The notes: generated by a model not told the origin, from the letters alone. Positions 51,379 through 60,832 are shown, counted from the first letter of the stretch. The stretch: DNA of 64,000 nucleotides from Pseudomonas pisciculturae (GCF_015461805.1 NZ_JACVZE010000012.1:100984-164983), one strand, 5' to 3'. Numbers and translations are program-made.

Positions 51379-54300
51379 ATGGCCAAGAAAAAAACGCCAA
51401 AAAGCCTCCTTCTTTCCCCGGTGTTCATTCCCGATATGGAGCCCGTTTTCCAAGGTGATGGCGAGGGTGCGCACGGAGGTATTGGCCTGCGAAATATTGA
51501 GAGCCCGTTGGTGGTCTACCTCATCAACCCCAAAGACAACGTTGGCGCAGGGAGCGTTGCGACGCTGTATTGGACCAATACCAATATACCCGTGGCCTCG
51601 ACACACATTCGTGAAGAGGACAAAGACCAGGCCCTCATCCCGCTCACGGTACCGCAGCACAACGTCGTTGAATTCTGGGCTAACCCGGTGCGCGCCAAGT
51701 TAAGGCGCGCCAGTGGCAATGAGTCCTTTACCGAGGAAATCAAAGTACGCGTGCGCCTGAACCGCCCCGGTGGCGATCCGGGGCCAGGGCCCGGCCATAA
51801 AGGTTTGCAGTATCAGGTCCCGCCCGAGATCCTGCTTCAGGGGGTCAGCGAAGCGACGGCGCAGGCTGGCGTCAAAATCACCATCCGGTATTGGCAATAC
51901 ATGCGCGCCTACGACCTGATCAGGTTGGTGTGGGGCTCCCGTACGGTTGAGCGTCGTGTGCTGCCCGGTGAGGAAGGCCGCGATATCGTTGTCACTGTTG
52001 ACTATGAAACCATCAAGGCGGCGGGCAACAACCCGCTTACCCGCGTGGCGTATCAGGTTCGTGACGCAGGCGGCAACCTCCCGGCAGAAGGGGCACGCTG
52101 GTCGGCGTCAACCTGGATTGACGTACACCTGAACGAGAAACGCCCGGATGAGCCCTGGCTGAAGTTTCCAGGCACTTACCCCAATCGCCTCGACTTGTCC
52201 GAGCTGGGCAGCTGGGATGTGGAGATTGAAGTATGGGTCACCAGCGCCGAGACCGGCGCGTACTCTCATGTGACGTTGATATGGGATGCAACGGACAGCG
52301 AGGGCAACGCTGTGCCACACACAGAGACCCGCCCATTGAATGGGAATGGGGGCTATATTTTTACCATCGCCAATGCCCTGGTGGCGGCCATCGCGGGCGG
52401 TATCTCCAACGTGCATGCCCTGTACCAGCGGGCAGGCGGCGAACTGCCCTCGCAAAAACTCTCCCTGGAAGTTTTCGGCCAAATCGTCCGCTGGCCCGCC
52501 CCGCAGATCAAGGAAGACCTCGGCGGGCATATAGACCCAGACTTTGATGCGACGGTTTACTTTCCACTTCAAGGCAGTTGGCCGGACAACGGCCTTATCG
52601 AAGTGATTTTCCGGGTAAGTAGCCCGGACAACAGCATCGAATACCGGGTCGGCCGCGAAGTGGATGATGTACCACCCACACCCGCCGGGAATCTGGAATT
52701 CACCGTACCTTCCGCCGAACTGAAACGATTTGATGGGCATCTGGTTGAAGTGTTTTATGCACACACTCGGCCGGGCAGCAAACCCCAGGAGTCCCTGCGC
52801 CTGCACATCATTGTGGGCGTACTCGAACGCACGATGCCTGAACCGTTGATTGACAAGGCCATTGGCGGCCAGTTGAACCCCGATGATATCGGCGCTTATG
52901 CCAAGGTGTTCTCGACATTCACCGAGACCCAACGCCTGGACTGGATCAGGATGTTCTGGATCGGCCCGCGTGGCCGCACCGAGGTGCCGGTGCAAGTGGC
53001 GGTGAATGGTGCCACCACCGAGCATGACATCGACAAGTCCTATCTGACAGACAACTTGAATGAAACCGTGGCGGTTTTCTACTCGTTGAAACGTGGCGAT
53101 CAGTTTCCGCGCTATTCACAAATCACTGAGGTGCTGATCAGTCGCAACCTTGGCGATCTGCCAGCGCCGACATTGTTGGGGGCCGACGTGACCGGCCCAG
53201 GTATCGCCGAGTTGGAACCGCTGAAGGTACAAATGGGCACCACGCTGGTAGTGGTCTATGTCGGCATGCGCGATGAAGACTCCATTAAAGTGACCATGGC
53301 CGGTTCCGGTAACGGGGGCTCGCCGGATATTGCGGCCAAACCGGGTAACCAGGCTTTGCAAAAAGTTGAGTTTGACATCACGGCTGCAGCCATCGCGGCT
53401 AACGTTCGCGATCACGCCACCACAGTCAAATTCAACTATGTAGTCACCCGTGCGGGAACCCCAAAAACATCGGGGACATTGACGGTAACGGTGAAACCGA
53501 TTCCGCTGGCTGAGCTGGCGAAGACGGTTATCAAACTCAATCAAGCCAATGCCGCCACCAAAGTGCTCAGCCTGAGTTCCTTCACAGGCAATGCGACCGC
53601 TCATGTTGGTGTCTGGGCGTTTATTGCCAACACCCGGCCTGTCTGGCTGAGGTTTTTAGGGAAGACGTCCAGCAATGTCGCGCACGATTATCTGCTGTTC
53701 AACGGCGCTGGCAGCGCCAGCGTCAATCAGGCATGGATTAACGATGAGAAATATGAGTGGCCACTTCCCCGTACGTACCTGGAAGGGCTAGGGAATAACA
53801 CAGAACTGGTCATGGAGTTCAAGGCCGCGCTCAGCAGCAGCAAAGTTGAAACTGACGCGGTTGCCTTTCCGCTCGTGAAGTACAGCGTCAACACCGTTCA
53901 GATACCCGATCAGTTCCCAGTGCCGACGCTGATCCAGGCCACGGTAACCGGCGCAGCCACTGCGACACTGGCCCCTCTGAATGCACAAACCGGCGCCACC
54001 GTATCGGTAGCGTTCGCACCGATGGACTCCACCTACAGCATCAAGGTCACGATGCTCGGAACAGCGGGTGCAGGCTCGCCGCCCATTGCCGCCAAGCCTG
54101 GCTCGACCAGCGGCGTGGTGACCTTCGATATTCCCAAGGTGGCGATTGCTGCGAACATTGGCAATACGAACAAAACGTTCACCTTGAAGTATGAGGTCAC
54201 CCATAACGGTGTGACCCGACCTTCGGTGGTGTTGACGGTCACGGTCACGACGATTCCCAACTTGCCATACCCGCTGATCCATGGCACCCCCCATAATCAA

Positions 54301-55044
54301 ACCCTGACCATTGCCGACTTACCTGCAAACGCGCAAATCACCGTTGCACAATGGCCTTTGCAATACTCAGGCATGAAAATTTGGCTGAGTTACTACTGTT
54401 CAGGCGCTAACCCTGCCCACAATATCGTTTGGGCAGGGGCTCATTATAATTATGAAATTCCGTTGGCTTACTTAGCGCCGCTCAGTTGGTTAGCTACTTG
54501 CCCGCATGGTCAGAAGGTCAGTGTTATATTCAAGGTAGCCTATGACCCGAATGCGGATGAGGCGGGCGCGGCGAATTTCCCGGTGACGGAATACATCATC
54601 AACAACGAGAAATTCAGCGACTTTACCAACTTCGAAAACAACACACTTAACGGATGGACGCTAGGTCCAGCGGGAAGAGAAATGTTTATAAGAGTCGCAC
54701 AGGGTGCGAATGGACAAAAAGTACTATTCAATAACACTAGCCACGGGGGAGATACACACGCAGGAATAGTAATGTCAAAAACAATACCCACAACCATAGG
54801 GAAAAACTATGTATTTACCATCATAGCAAGAAGAGTTCTCGAAGGTTCGGAAAACTTTCCAATCATCAGCCTGAGAACCCCCGAAAACCCATCTACAGGA
54901 GGACCTCTAACGCTGCAGTTTGGGCCGGTATCTCGTACATTCACGGCAATTAATAGCTCCACGACATTCATCGTATATAATGCAAGAGCACAGTGGAACG
55001 GTAACGACTTTGAAGTTGACACATTAGAAATTAAACTATTGTAG
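51379..55044 (+). CDS. Large repetitive Ig-like protein with CBM-like C terminus (1221 aa)
   Basis: A 1221-residue protein with a short basic N terminus (MAKKKTPKS) and no signal peptide. An early FIPDMEP segment and PGHKGLQYQVPPEI..VKITIRYWQ..YDLIRLVWGS match the related 524-aa neighbour. Two long repeats of about 115 residues start near residues 594 and 847 (PAPTLLGADVTGPGIAELEP and PVPTLIQATVTGAATATLAP; both contain SIKVTM and GS.-IAAKPG). The last about 150 residues (from NFENNTLNGWTLGPAG) are jelly-roll-like, as in carbohydrate-binding modules, and are AT-richer than the rest. Function is unknown. Confidence 0.72.
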   Translation: MAKKKTPKSLLLSPVFIPDMEPVFQGDGEGAHGGIGLRNIESPLVVYLINPKDNVGAGSVATLYWTNTNIPVASTHIREEDKDQALIPLTVPQHNVVEFWANPVRAKLRRASGNESFTEEIKVRVRLNRPGGDPGPGPGHKGLQYQVPPEILLQGVSEATAQAGVKITIRYWQYMRAYDLIRLVWGSRTVERRVLPGEEGRDIVVTVDYETIKAAGNNPLTRVAYQVRDAGGNLPAEGARWSASTWIDVHLNEKRPDEPWLKFPGTYPNRLDLSELGSWDVEIEVWVTSAETGAYSHVTLIWDATDSEGNAVPHTETRPLNGNGGYIFTIANALVAAIAGGISNVHALYQRAGGELPSQKLSLEVFGQIVRWPAPQIKEDLGGHIDPDFDATVYFPLQGSWPDNGLIEVIFRVSSPDNSIEYRVGREVDDVPPTPAGNLEFTVPSAELKRFDGHLVEVFYAHTRPGSKPQESLRLHIIVGVLERTMPEPLIDKAIGGQLNPDDIGAYAKVFSTFTETQRLDWIRMFWIGPRGRTEVPVQVAVNGATTEHDIDKSYLTDNLNETVAVFYSLKRGDQFPRYSQITEVLISRNLGDLPAPTLLGADVTGPGIAELEPLKVQMGTTLVVVYVGMRDEDSIKVTMAGSGNGGSPDIAAKPGNQALQKVEFDITAAAIAANVRDHATTVKFNYVVTRAGTPKTSGTLTVTVKPIPLAELAKTVIKLNQANAATKVLSLSSFTGNATAHVGVWAFIANTRPVWLRFLGKTSSNVAHDYLLFNGAGSASVNQAWINDEKYEWPLPRTYLEGLGNNTELVMEFKAALSSSKVETDAVAFPLVKYSVNTVQIPDQFPVPTLIQATVTGAATATLAPLNAQTGATVSVAFAPMDSTYSIKVTMLGTAGAGSPPIAAKPGSTSGVVTFDIPKVAIAANIGNTNKTFTLKYEVTHNGVTRPSVVLTVTVTTIPNLPYPLIHGTPHNQTLTIADLPANAQITVAQWPLQYSGMKIWLSYYCSGANPAHNIVWAGAHYNYEIPLAYLAPLSWLATCPHGQKVSVIFKVAYDPNADEAGAANFPVTEYIINNEKFSDFTNFENNTLNGWTLGPAGREMFIRVAQGANGQKVLFNNTSHGGDTHAGIVMSKTIPTTIGKNYVFTIIARRVLEGSENFPIISLRTPENPSTGGPLTLQFGPVSRTFTAINSSTTFIVYNARAQWNGNDFEVDTLEIKLL

Positions 55045-55506
55045 GGTCAACTAAAAAAACAAGTACTTTTAGCACCCTACATCGCCGACAGGGGGGGGGG
55101 GATCAATACAGCGGCGAATACAGATCCGACTGCGAACGCCGGATCTGTACGCATTACAAAATACACCCCCTTTACGCCACGTCTCATCCAACACCCGCCA
55201 ATGGAGGCGCTAGACTCCCCACGTGCTTAGACAATTACCCCGGGTCTACTCCATACAGACATCGCGAAAGACTGTCGCTGCGGAGAACACTGCACCACAA
55301 GAAACAAAGGTAAAAAATGCTCAAATCGCAGAGTGCACCGGAACTCATATCCGGCGCCCTACAAGTGCACGAACCTTGATACCGATCAGAGCGTTACATC
55401 AACGCGACGCTTTAGCTGCCGGGCAGTGCTGCATTCCACGAGAACGCCCGCAGCGTAGACTGCGTCGCACGGGAACAATCATTCTTTTAGGGGTTGCGTA
55501 ACAATC
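55045..55506. other. Gene-free stretch with an 11-G tract and a 10-bp hairpin
   Basis: The 462 bases between convergent genes carry a run of 11 G (55091-55101). A perfect 10-bp stem TACAGATCCG/CGGATCTGTA (55119-55128 and 55140-55149) with an 11-base loop lies after it. The hairpin lacks a T tail. A small open frame at 55223-55501 has no coding character I can support. Otherwise nothing is seen. Confidence 0.6.
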
Positions 55507-56052
55507 TCAGGACACTGGCAACCAACCATTGAACCTTCCCCTAGCATTCAGCGTAGACCAGGCAAAATCCTGCTCCGCGCCCGGCAACGCCTGGCGTTCG
55601 ACGTCCGCCAATGCTGCGCCCTTCCAATCAAAAACCGTCGAACCCTGCCAAGCCACGACCACGCCATAAGCCTGACTCTCATCCGTGTTTACCCAGCACG
55701 CCGCCGCAGCCGCCATAAATGCCTCAATCAGCTCATCATCAATGTGCGTGCGGTACTGCGATCCCAACAACCACCGACACACGTTCAAGTGATACGTCCA
55801 ATCCTGCGGCGGCTTGTTGCGATACGCCCACGTCATGAAGCTGCGAAACATATTCAGCCCCTCCGGCGGGTCGAGCTTGAGCAGCGCCGGGCAGATATCG
55901 AACAAGGCGTGCCAATACGGCAACAGGCGTGCATCCAAGTGCACGAAACATCGGGAATTGCTCGGGTAATCAGGCCGCAAAGGTTCCGCGCGCAGGCGGC
56001 GCGACGCCTTGCTGACCAGGCGGCTGGCGCCGGCGGGCAATGCAGGATTCAT
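55507..56052 (-). CDS. Conserved-type hypothetical protein (181 aa)
   Basis: A 181-residue soluble protein starting MNPALPAGASRLVSKASRRL, with no signal peptide. It has many aromatic residues: LDARLLPYWHALFDICPALLKLDPPEG, MTWAYRNKPPQDWTYHLNVCRWLLG. The start is the ATG at 56052; a GTG three codons upstream is possible. It lies downstream (same strand) of the DUF2946 gene. No family is recognised. Confidence 0.65.
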   Translation of the reverse strand: MNPALPAGASRLVSKASRRLRAEPLRPDYPSNSRCFVHLDARLLPYWHALFDICPALLKLDPPEGLNMFRSFMTWAYRNKPPQDWTYHLNVCRWLLGSQYRTHIDDELIEAFMAAAAACWVNTDESQAYGVVVAWQGSTVFDWKGAALADVERQALPGAEQDFAWSTLNARGRFNGWLPVS

Positions 56053-56114
56053 AAAAGGCACTCGCAGTCGTGACGAGAGAACGCCTCCTGGTCTCAGGAG
56101 GCCCAGGGCACACG

Positions 56115-56498
56115 TCAGATTGCGGGGGAAGCGCGGGGGTTGGCCGAGGGCCAGGCATAGCGCGGCGGCGCCTTGTTGCGCCGTTCATGAGCCGGCCGCG
56201 GAGATTGCCCAAGCCCCAATAACCACGCCAACCCGATCAAAAACACCAGGGCAACGGTCAGTGCGATGCAAACCGGGCAGGCAAAGTAGTTCGAGATGTT
56301 GCTGGAAGACGGGCTGCCCAACCCTTTGTCGGAAAGTGGCGCCTGCTTGCCATCCACCGAACAGAACTCGCCACCGATGCCATTGAGCACCTGCCCCGTC
56401 ATCTGCCCATGCCCCAAACCGCAGACAAACAGGTTCATCAGCACGCAGAAGTACAGGCTCCAGGCGATCAGCGAACGGTCGGGGTGGCTCAATTTCAT
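56115..56498 (-). CDS. DUF2946-like membrane protein
   Basis: A 127-residue protein. It starts MKLSHPDRSLIAWSLYF, has a hydrophobic segment near the N terminus and a second one (VCIALTVALVFLIGLAWLLGLG) near residue 90, and carries CSVDGK and CPVC between them. This resembles DUF2946 proteins, which often lie near copper-handling genes. The divergent neighbours are SCO1 and a PCu(A)C chaperone, so a metal link is plausible but inferred. The start at 56498 was chosen over an upstream extension. Confidence 0.65.
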   Translation of the reverse strand: MKLSHPDRSLIAWSLYFCVLMNLFVCGLGHGQMTGQVLNGIGGEFCSVDGKQAPLSDKGLGSPSSSNISNYFACPVCIALTVALVFLIGLAWLLGLGQSPRPAHERRNKAPPRYAWPSANPRASPAI

Positions 56499-56678
56499 GG
56501 CGGCGACTCTACCATCCCAAGTGCTCCAAGATGAAGCACGGAGCGACCCTGTGGCAGAACGTCGCACATTACGCAGGCGTGCCGGGGTTGGTAGACTTGG
56601 CGCCCTCCTCGTTACTCCTTTTTCAGGCTTGGGTTGTTGATGTTGCGCAATGCAGGCGTTTCACAGGATGCACAGTTG

Positions 56679-57287
56679 ATGAGTACGTTATTCACCCGCC
56701 GCAAGGTGCTGACCGGCATGGGCCTGTTGGGCCTGGGCAGCCTGTTGGGCGGTTGTGACAACAGCCCCAAGTTGAACTTCAAGTACGGCAAGGACTTGAG
56801 CGACAAGATCATGGGCCGCACCTTCAAGCTCAAGAACACCGAGGGCGACACGGTCACCCTCAGTTCCTACCGTGGCCTGATGCCGGTGGTGTTCTTTGGC
56901 TTCACCCAGTGCCCGGCTGTGTGCCCGACCACCCTGGCCCGCGCCGCCCAGGCCAAGAAGCTGATGGGCCGCGATGGCGAGATCATGCAGGTGATCTTTA
57001 TCACCCTGGACCCGGAGCGCGACACGCCAGAGATTCTCGACAAGTACGTCAAGGCCTTCGACCCCAGCTTCGAAGCGCTCTACGGCACCCCGGAAGAAAT
57101 CGCCGTGGCCGCCAAGGAGTTCGGGATCTTTTATGAAAAGATCCCCGCCGGCGACACCTACACCCTGTCCCACACGGCTACCAGCTTTGTGTTCGACACC
57201 CGTGGCAACCTGCGCCTGGGCCTGCAGGCATCCCTTACCGCTAAAGAGTGCGCAGAAGACCTGCTCACCGTCATGGAGGTCTGCTAA
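56679..57287 (+). CDS. SCO1/SenC copper-binding protein
   Basis: A 202-residue lipoprotein or membrane-anchored protein. An N-terminal RRKVLTGMGLLGLGSLLGGC carries the lipobox, with the Cys at about 26. The thioredoxin-like domain has the copper motif C-P-A-V-C (FGFTQCPAVCPTTLARAAQ) and the conserved His in YTLSHTATSFVFD. SCO proteins deliver copper to cytochrome c oxidase or act in thiol redox. The next gene starts on the last base of the stop codon (TAATG), so the two are co-translated. Confidence 0.93.
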   Translation: MSTLFTRRKVLTGMGLLGLGSLLGGCDNSPKLNFKYGKDLSDKIMGRTFKLKNTEGDTVTLSSYRGLMPVVFFGFTQCPAVCPTTLARAAQAKKLMGRDGEIMQVIFITLDPERDTPEILDKYVKAFDPSFEALYGTPEEIAVAAKEFGIFYEKIPAGDTYTLSHTATSFVFDTRGNLRLGLQASLTAKECAEDLLTVMEVC

Positions 57288-57754
57288 TGACTGCCGTTCA
57301 ACACCTCAAGCGTTTCACCTTCGGCCTGACCCTACTGGGCCTCGCGGCGCACGCCAGTGCCCAGGTGCAAGTGAGCGACGCGTGGGTACGCGCCACCGTG
57401 CCGGGCCAGCCGAGCAGCGGCGCGTTCATGACCGTTACCGCCGACAGCGACAGCAAGCTGCTGCGCGTGGCGTCGCCGGTGGCCAAGGACGTGCAAATCC
57501 ATGAGATGAGCATGAAGGATGATGTGATGCGCATGGGCCCGGTGGACGCGGTCGCCCTGCCCGCCGGCAAGACCGTGACCCTCGACCCCAACGGCTACCA
57601 CGTGATGCTGATGGGCCTGACCGGCCAGATCAAGGAAGGCGACCAGGTGCCGCTGACCCTTACCGTCGAAAACGCCAAGGGCGAGCAACAGTCGATTGAA
57701 GTCAAAGCCCCGGCCCGAGGGCTGGATGGTATGGACCACAGCAAGATGCATTAA
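57287..57754 (+). CDS. Periplasmic copper chaperone PCu(A)C family
   Basis: A 155-residue exported protein with a signal peptide ending near AHASA-QVQVSDAWVRA. The copper-binding pattern H-x-M-x10-M and a later H-x-M is seen in IHEMSMKDDVMRMG and NGYHVMLMG. It ends with a His/Met-containing tail (GLDGMDHSKMH). PCu(A)C proteins pass Cu(I) to cytochrome oxidase together with SCO1, whose gene overlaps upstream by one base. Confidence 0.93.
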   Translation: MTAVQHLKRFTFGLTLLGLAAHASAQVQVSDAWVRATVPGQPSSGAFMTVTADSDSKLLRVASPVAKDVQIHEMSMKDDVMRMGPVDAVALPAGKTVTLDPNGYHVMLMGLTGQIKEGDQVPLTLTVENAKGEQQSIEVKAPARGLDGMDHSKMH

Positions 57755-57759
57755 AACGC

Positions 57760-58160
57760 TGCATCTCTATCGCCAGCACCGCCGCCTTCGCAGCCTCGCT
57801 AAAGCTCGACAGCTCCCACAGGTGACCGCATTCATCCTGTTGAAATGCAGTCGAATGTGGGAGCTGGCTTGCCTGCGAAAGCTATAGTTAAGCCACCCCA
57901 TCTCTACCGCCAGCACCGCCGCCTTCGCAGCCTCGCTAAAGCTCGACAGCTCCCACAGATGACCGCATTCATCCTGTTGAAATGCAGTCGAATGTGGGAG
58001 CTGGCTTGCCTGCGAAAGCTGTAGTTCAGCCACCCCATCTCTGCCGCCAGCACCGCCGCCTTCGCAGCCTCGCTAAAGCTCGACAGCTCCCACAGGTGAC
58101 CGCGTTCCCCCTTTGGAATGCAGTCAAAGGTGGGAGCTGGCTTGCCTGCGAAAGCTGTAG
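57760..58160. repeat. Tandem repeat array, 137-bp unit, about three copies
   Basis: CATCTCTA.CGCC occurs at 57762, 57899 and 58036, a constant period of 137. Each unit holds CGCCTTCGCAGCCTCGCTAA, AGCTCGACAGCTCCCACA, a TGACCGC..TTCATCCTGTTGAAATGCAGT stretch and GTGGGAGCTGGCTTGCCTGC. The same unit family forms the array at 27.66-28.04 kb. It fills the 425-base gap between the copper chaperone and cupin genes. Confidence 0.92.
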
Positions 58161-58179
58161 CACGGGCACTACATCTCTA

Positions 58180-58509
58180 TCAGTCCACAATAAACAACGT
58201 TGCCCCGGTGGCGGTCGATGAGCGATGGCCTTCCATGTCATTGCCTACGTGGTAACTCATGCCGGCCGCCAGGGTGAATTGGCGGCCGTCCTCCAGTTCG
58301 GTGTGCAACTCGCCCTCAAGGCAAAGCAGGATATGCCCACGCCAGCACCAGTGATCCGCCAGGTAGCCGGGGGAGTATTGCACCCTGCGCACACGGGTGG
58401 TGCCAAAGTGGCAGGTGCGCCAAGACGCATTGCCCGTGACGCCTGGGTGGAGTGTGGGTTCGACGATGGACCAATCGGTGATGCCAAAGGGGACGCCAGT
58501 GAGATCCAT
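58180..58509 (-). CDS. DHCW-motif cupin protein
   Basis: A 109-residue single-domain cupin. ADHWCWRGHILLCLEGEL is the first cupin motif, with an unusual DHxCW-GH variant; GMSYHVGNDMEGHRS supplies the second. The His/Glu residues could bind a metal. Such proteins are small cytosolic enzymes or ligand-binding proteins; no substrate is apparent. It is followed by the 137-bp repeat array. Confidence 0.82.
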   Translation of the reverse strand: MDLTGVPFGITDWSIVEPTLHPGVTGNASWRTCHFGTTRVRRVQYSPGYLADHWCWRGHILLCLEGELHTELEDGRQFTLAAGMSYHVGNDMEGHRSSTATGATLFIVD

Positions 58510-58629
58510 GATGCGCTCGATTGTGTGAGGAAGGGAGGGGTCAGGCTAGCCAGTGGGTGTCTGGCGCGGTAGACACAGATCGCTGGGTTTTGCGGGATAC
58601 AGGCAGCACCCTCATCTCGCATCGACATT

Positions 58630-58722
58630 GCCGGGTTAGCTAGGCTGCGAAGGCGGCGGTATGGCCGGTAGAGATGTGGTGCCTGAGCTATAGCTATCGC
58701 AGGCAAGCCAGCTCCCACAGGG
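58630..58722. repeat. Single REP doublet, diverged left arm
   Basis: GGCAAGCCAGCTCCCACA (right arm) and a CTGCGAAGGCGGCGG segment of the 137-bp family lie between the cupin gene and the regulator. The unit is inverted relative to the arrays. Confidence 0.6.
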
Positions 58723-58739
58723 GGCGCGAGGTTGGCCAG

Positions 58740-60650
58740 TCAATACCGCGCACTGTCAAAGCACCCAGGGTCTTCATCCAGGTACTTTTTCATCCGCCGC
58801 CACAAGGTGGTAGTGCTGATGTGCAAGCGCTTGGCGGCCTCTTCGCGGTTACCGCGTACGCTGCTGAGTACATCGTGCAGCAACGCCAATTCGCTCTTGA
58901 TGGGAGCGCCCTGCTCAACCGCCACATCGGTGGACAGATCCTCCAATACCTCCTCCAGCCACGGCTGCGCAAACGGCCGCCCTTGGCTCATCACCGCCAG
59001 GCGCTCGACGACATTACCCAATTGCCGAATATTGCCCGGCCACGCATAACCGCTAAGACGCACCAACAAATCATCCGAAGGCTCGGCCGTGTCCATCGGC
59101 AAGCTTAGTAACAAGTAGCGCACCAACTCGGAAATATCCCCACGGCGCTCACGCAACGCCGGCAGGTGCAACTTGAGCACGCAGATGCGGTAGAAGAAGT
59201 CCTCACGAAACAGCCCCTGAGCCACCAACTGCGGCAAGCTTTTGTTGCTGGCGGTGATGATGCGGATGTCGATGGGCGTGACTTTGTCATCACCAATGCG
59301 CACCACCTTGCGCTCTTGCAAGGTGCGCAGCAGTTTCACCTGGATGTCGGTAGAGGTTTCGTTGATTTCATCCAAAAAGATGGTGCCGGTGTGCGCCAGT
59401 TCGAACACGCCCGCCTTGCCTTCGTTGAGTGCGCCGGTAAAGGCGCCTTTGACGTAGCCAAACAGTTCGCTCTCCAGCACACCGGGGGCAAACGCTGCGC
59501 AGTTGATCGCCACGAACGGGCCGTTTTTGCGGCGCGAGGCGTTGTGAATGCTCTGGGCGAACAGCTCTTTGCCGGTGCCGGTTTCGCCTTCGATCATCAC
59601 TGTGCTGTCTACCGCCGCATAGGTCAGGGCCAGGCGCTTGGCCTTGGCCAGCGCCGGGCTGCTGCCGATGATGTCGTCGAAGGTTTTTTCGGCCAGGTGC
59701 AGGCGTGCCAATTGGCGCCGCATCTTACGTTCGATGGCGGTGATTTCGGTCTGGCTTTGCAGGGTGGCCACGGCGCCGATCACCTGGTTGTCGAGGGTGA
59801 TCGGGGCGATGCTCAACGTCAGCGACAAACGCCCCAGACTGATCAGCGCACCGCGCACCGGGCGGCCGTGGTTGAGTACCTGGCTGAAATAGTCCTGGGT
59901 CAGCAGGCCATTGATGCTGTCACCAACCCCCAGGCTGCCCAGGTAACCCGTGGCCACGCTGTTCATGTTGGTGAGGGTGCGCTGGCTGTCGACACTGAAT
60001 ATGCCTTCGGACACGCAATTTAGGATCGACTGGATCATCTCGTAGCGGCTCTGCAATTCCACGCGTTTGAGCCGCCGCTCCTCCTCGATCTGCAACAAGT
60101 GCAAGGCTTCATCGATGGCCTCTTCGGCCGCATCTGGGTCGGCCTCGGACATGATGTAGCGCATGCCCCGCGCCATCACTGCCTGGCGCGATGACAAACC
60201 ACCAATCGCCACTTCAATGCCTTGCGCCTGCAAGCGGTCCAGCTGCGCCTCGGTGGCCTGGCTGCTGCCCAAGGGGTCGATCAGGCAGATCGACACCTGC
60301 GGCATAAACGGCCGCGCTTTTTCCAGAATCGTCGCATAGCCCTCGGACGTGGCCAGGAAGGCGACCTTGTCCGACACCTGCTGCGCCTTGTGATAGGCAT
60401 TGATGCAGTCGAAAAACGTGTGTTTGACCTCGACGATGGGCACCCGCAATTGCTCGCGCAACACACTGGCGGTGCGGCCGCGGCTGATGATCACGCTGAC
60501 GCCGCTGTCGAGCAGTTGGCGTGCCTTGAGGGTTGCGTCGTGCTGGGCGGCTTCCACCACTAGCAGCGATAAACCGCGCTGTTGGAGGATGCCGCGCATC
60601 ACCGAGGTCAGGGTGCTGGAGGGGGAAATCACGGCGATGGTGCCTTGCAT
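58740..60650 (-). CDS. PrpR-like sigma-54-dependent activator
   Basis: A 636-residue enhancer-binding protein. An N-terminal PrpR_N-type sensor domain (about 1-195, IAVISPSSTLTSVMRGILQQRG) is followed by a PAS domain (about 205-320). The AAA+ domain has Walker A GETGTGKE (about 360), the sigma-54-contacting GAFTGA loop (about 403) and Walker B LDEINE. The C-terminal Fis-type helix-turn-helix ends HISTTTLWRRMKKYL. The sensor binds a carboxylate-type inducer in family members. The start at 60650 follows GAGGTCTACC. It is divergent from a three-gene operon with a sigma-54 promoter and clearly its activator. Confidence 0.93.
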   Translation of the reverse strand: MQGTIAVISPSSTLTSVMRGILQQRGLSLLVVEAAQHDATLKARQLLDSGVSVIISRGRTASVLREQLRVPIVEVKHTFFDCINAYHKAQQVSDKVAFLATSEGYATILEKARPFMPQVSICLIDPLGSSQATEAQLDRLQAQGIEVAIGGLSSRQAVMARGMRYIMSEADPDAAEEAIDEALHLLQIEEERRLKRVELQSRYEMIQSILNCVSEGIFSVDSQRTLTNMNSVATGYLGSLGVGDSINGLLTQDYFSQVLNHGRPVRGALISLGRLSLTLSIAPITLDNQVIGAVATLQSQTEITAIERKMRRQLARLHLAEKTFDDIIGSSPALAKAKRLALTYAAVDSTVMIEGETGTGKELFAQSIHNASRRKNGPFVAINCAAFAPGVLESELFGYVKGAFTGALNEGKAGVFELAHTGTIFLDEINETSTDIQVKLLRTLQERKVVRIGDDKVTPIDIRIITASNKSLPQLVAQGLFREDFFYRICVLKLHLPALRERRGDISELVRYLLLSLPMDTAEPSDDLLVRLSGYAWPGNIRQLGNVVERLAVMSQGRPFAQPWLEEVLEDLSTDVAVEQGAPIKSELALLHDVLSSVRGNREEAAKRLHISTTTLWRRMKKYLDEDPGCFDSARY

Positions 60651-60687
60651 GGTAGACCTCAGCAGCACGGGTAGAGATTGCAGATTA

Positions 60688-60733
60688 TTGCATGGCGCAA
60701 TTATTTGAAATGCCATGCAACGCAGCATTTCAA
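60688..60733. promoter_or_regulatory. Candidate upstream activator sites for the PrpR-like regulator
   Basis: Two perfect interlocking inverted repeats: TTGCATGGC-N15-GCCATGCAA (60688-60720) and TTGAAATGC-N11-GCATTTCAA (60705-60733). They overlap and lie 44-89 bases before the -24 element of the operon promoter. They are suited for oligomer binding by the activator and also lie in its own 5' leader. Confidence 0.65.
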
Positions 60734-60776
60734 CCTTAAAATCCTAACCCATTGTTTTACATAGAGTCGAACGCAG

Positions 60777-60792
60777 TGGCACAGCCCTTGCT
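60777..60792 (+). promoter_or_regulatory. Sigma-54 (-24/-12) promoter
   Basis: TGGCACAGCCCTTGCT matches the consensus TGGCAC-N5-TTGCW with the GG and GC dinucleotides 12 bases apart. Transcription would begin near 60803 and the first start codon is at 60833. Confidence 0.9.
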
Positions 60793-60832
60793 CTTCCTTC
60801 ATCAATAACAAAGACAATGAAGGAAACACTGG

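Noticed and set aside
55223..55501. Open frame of 92 codons in the gap after the 1221-aa gene
   Set aside because: It has no ribosome binding site, no recognisable motif and a composition unlike coding sequence.
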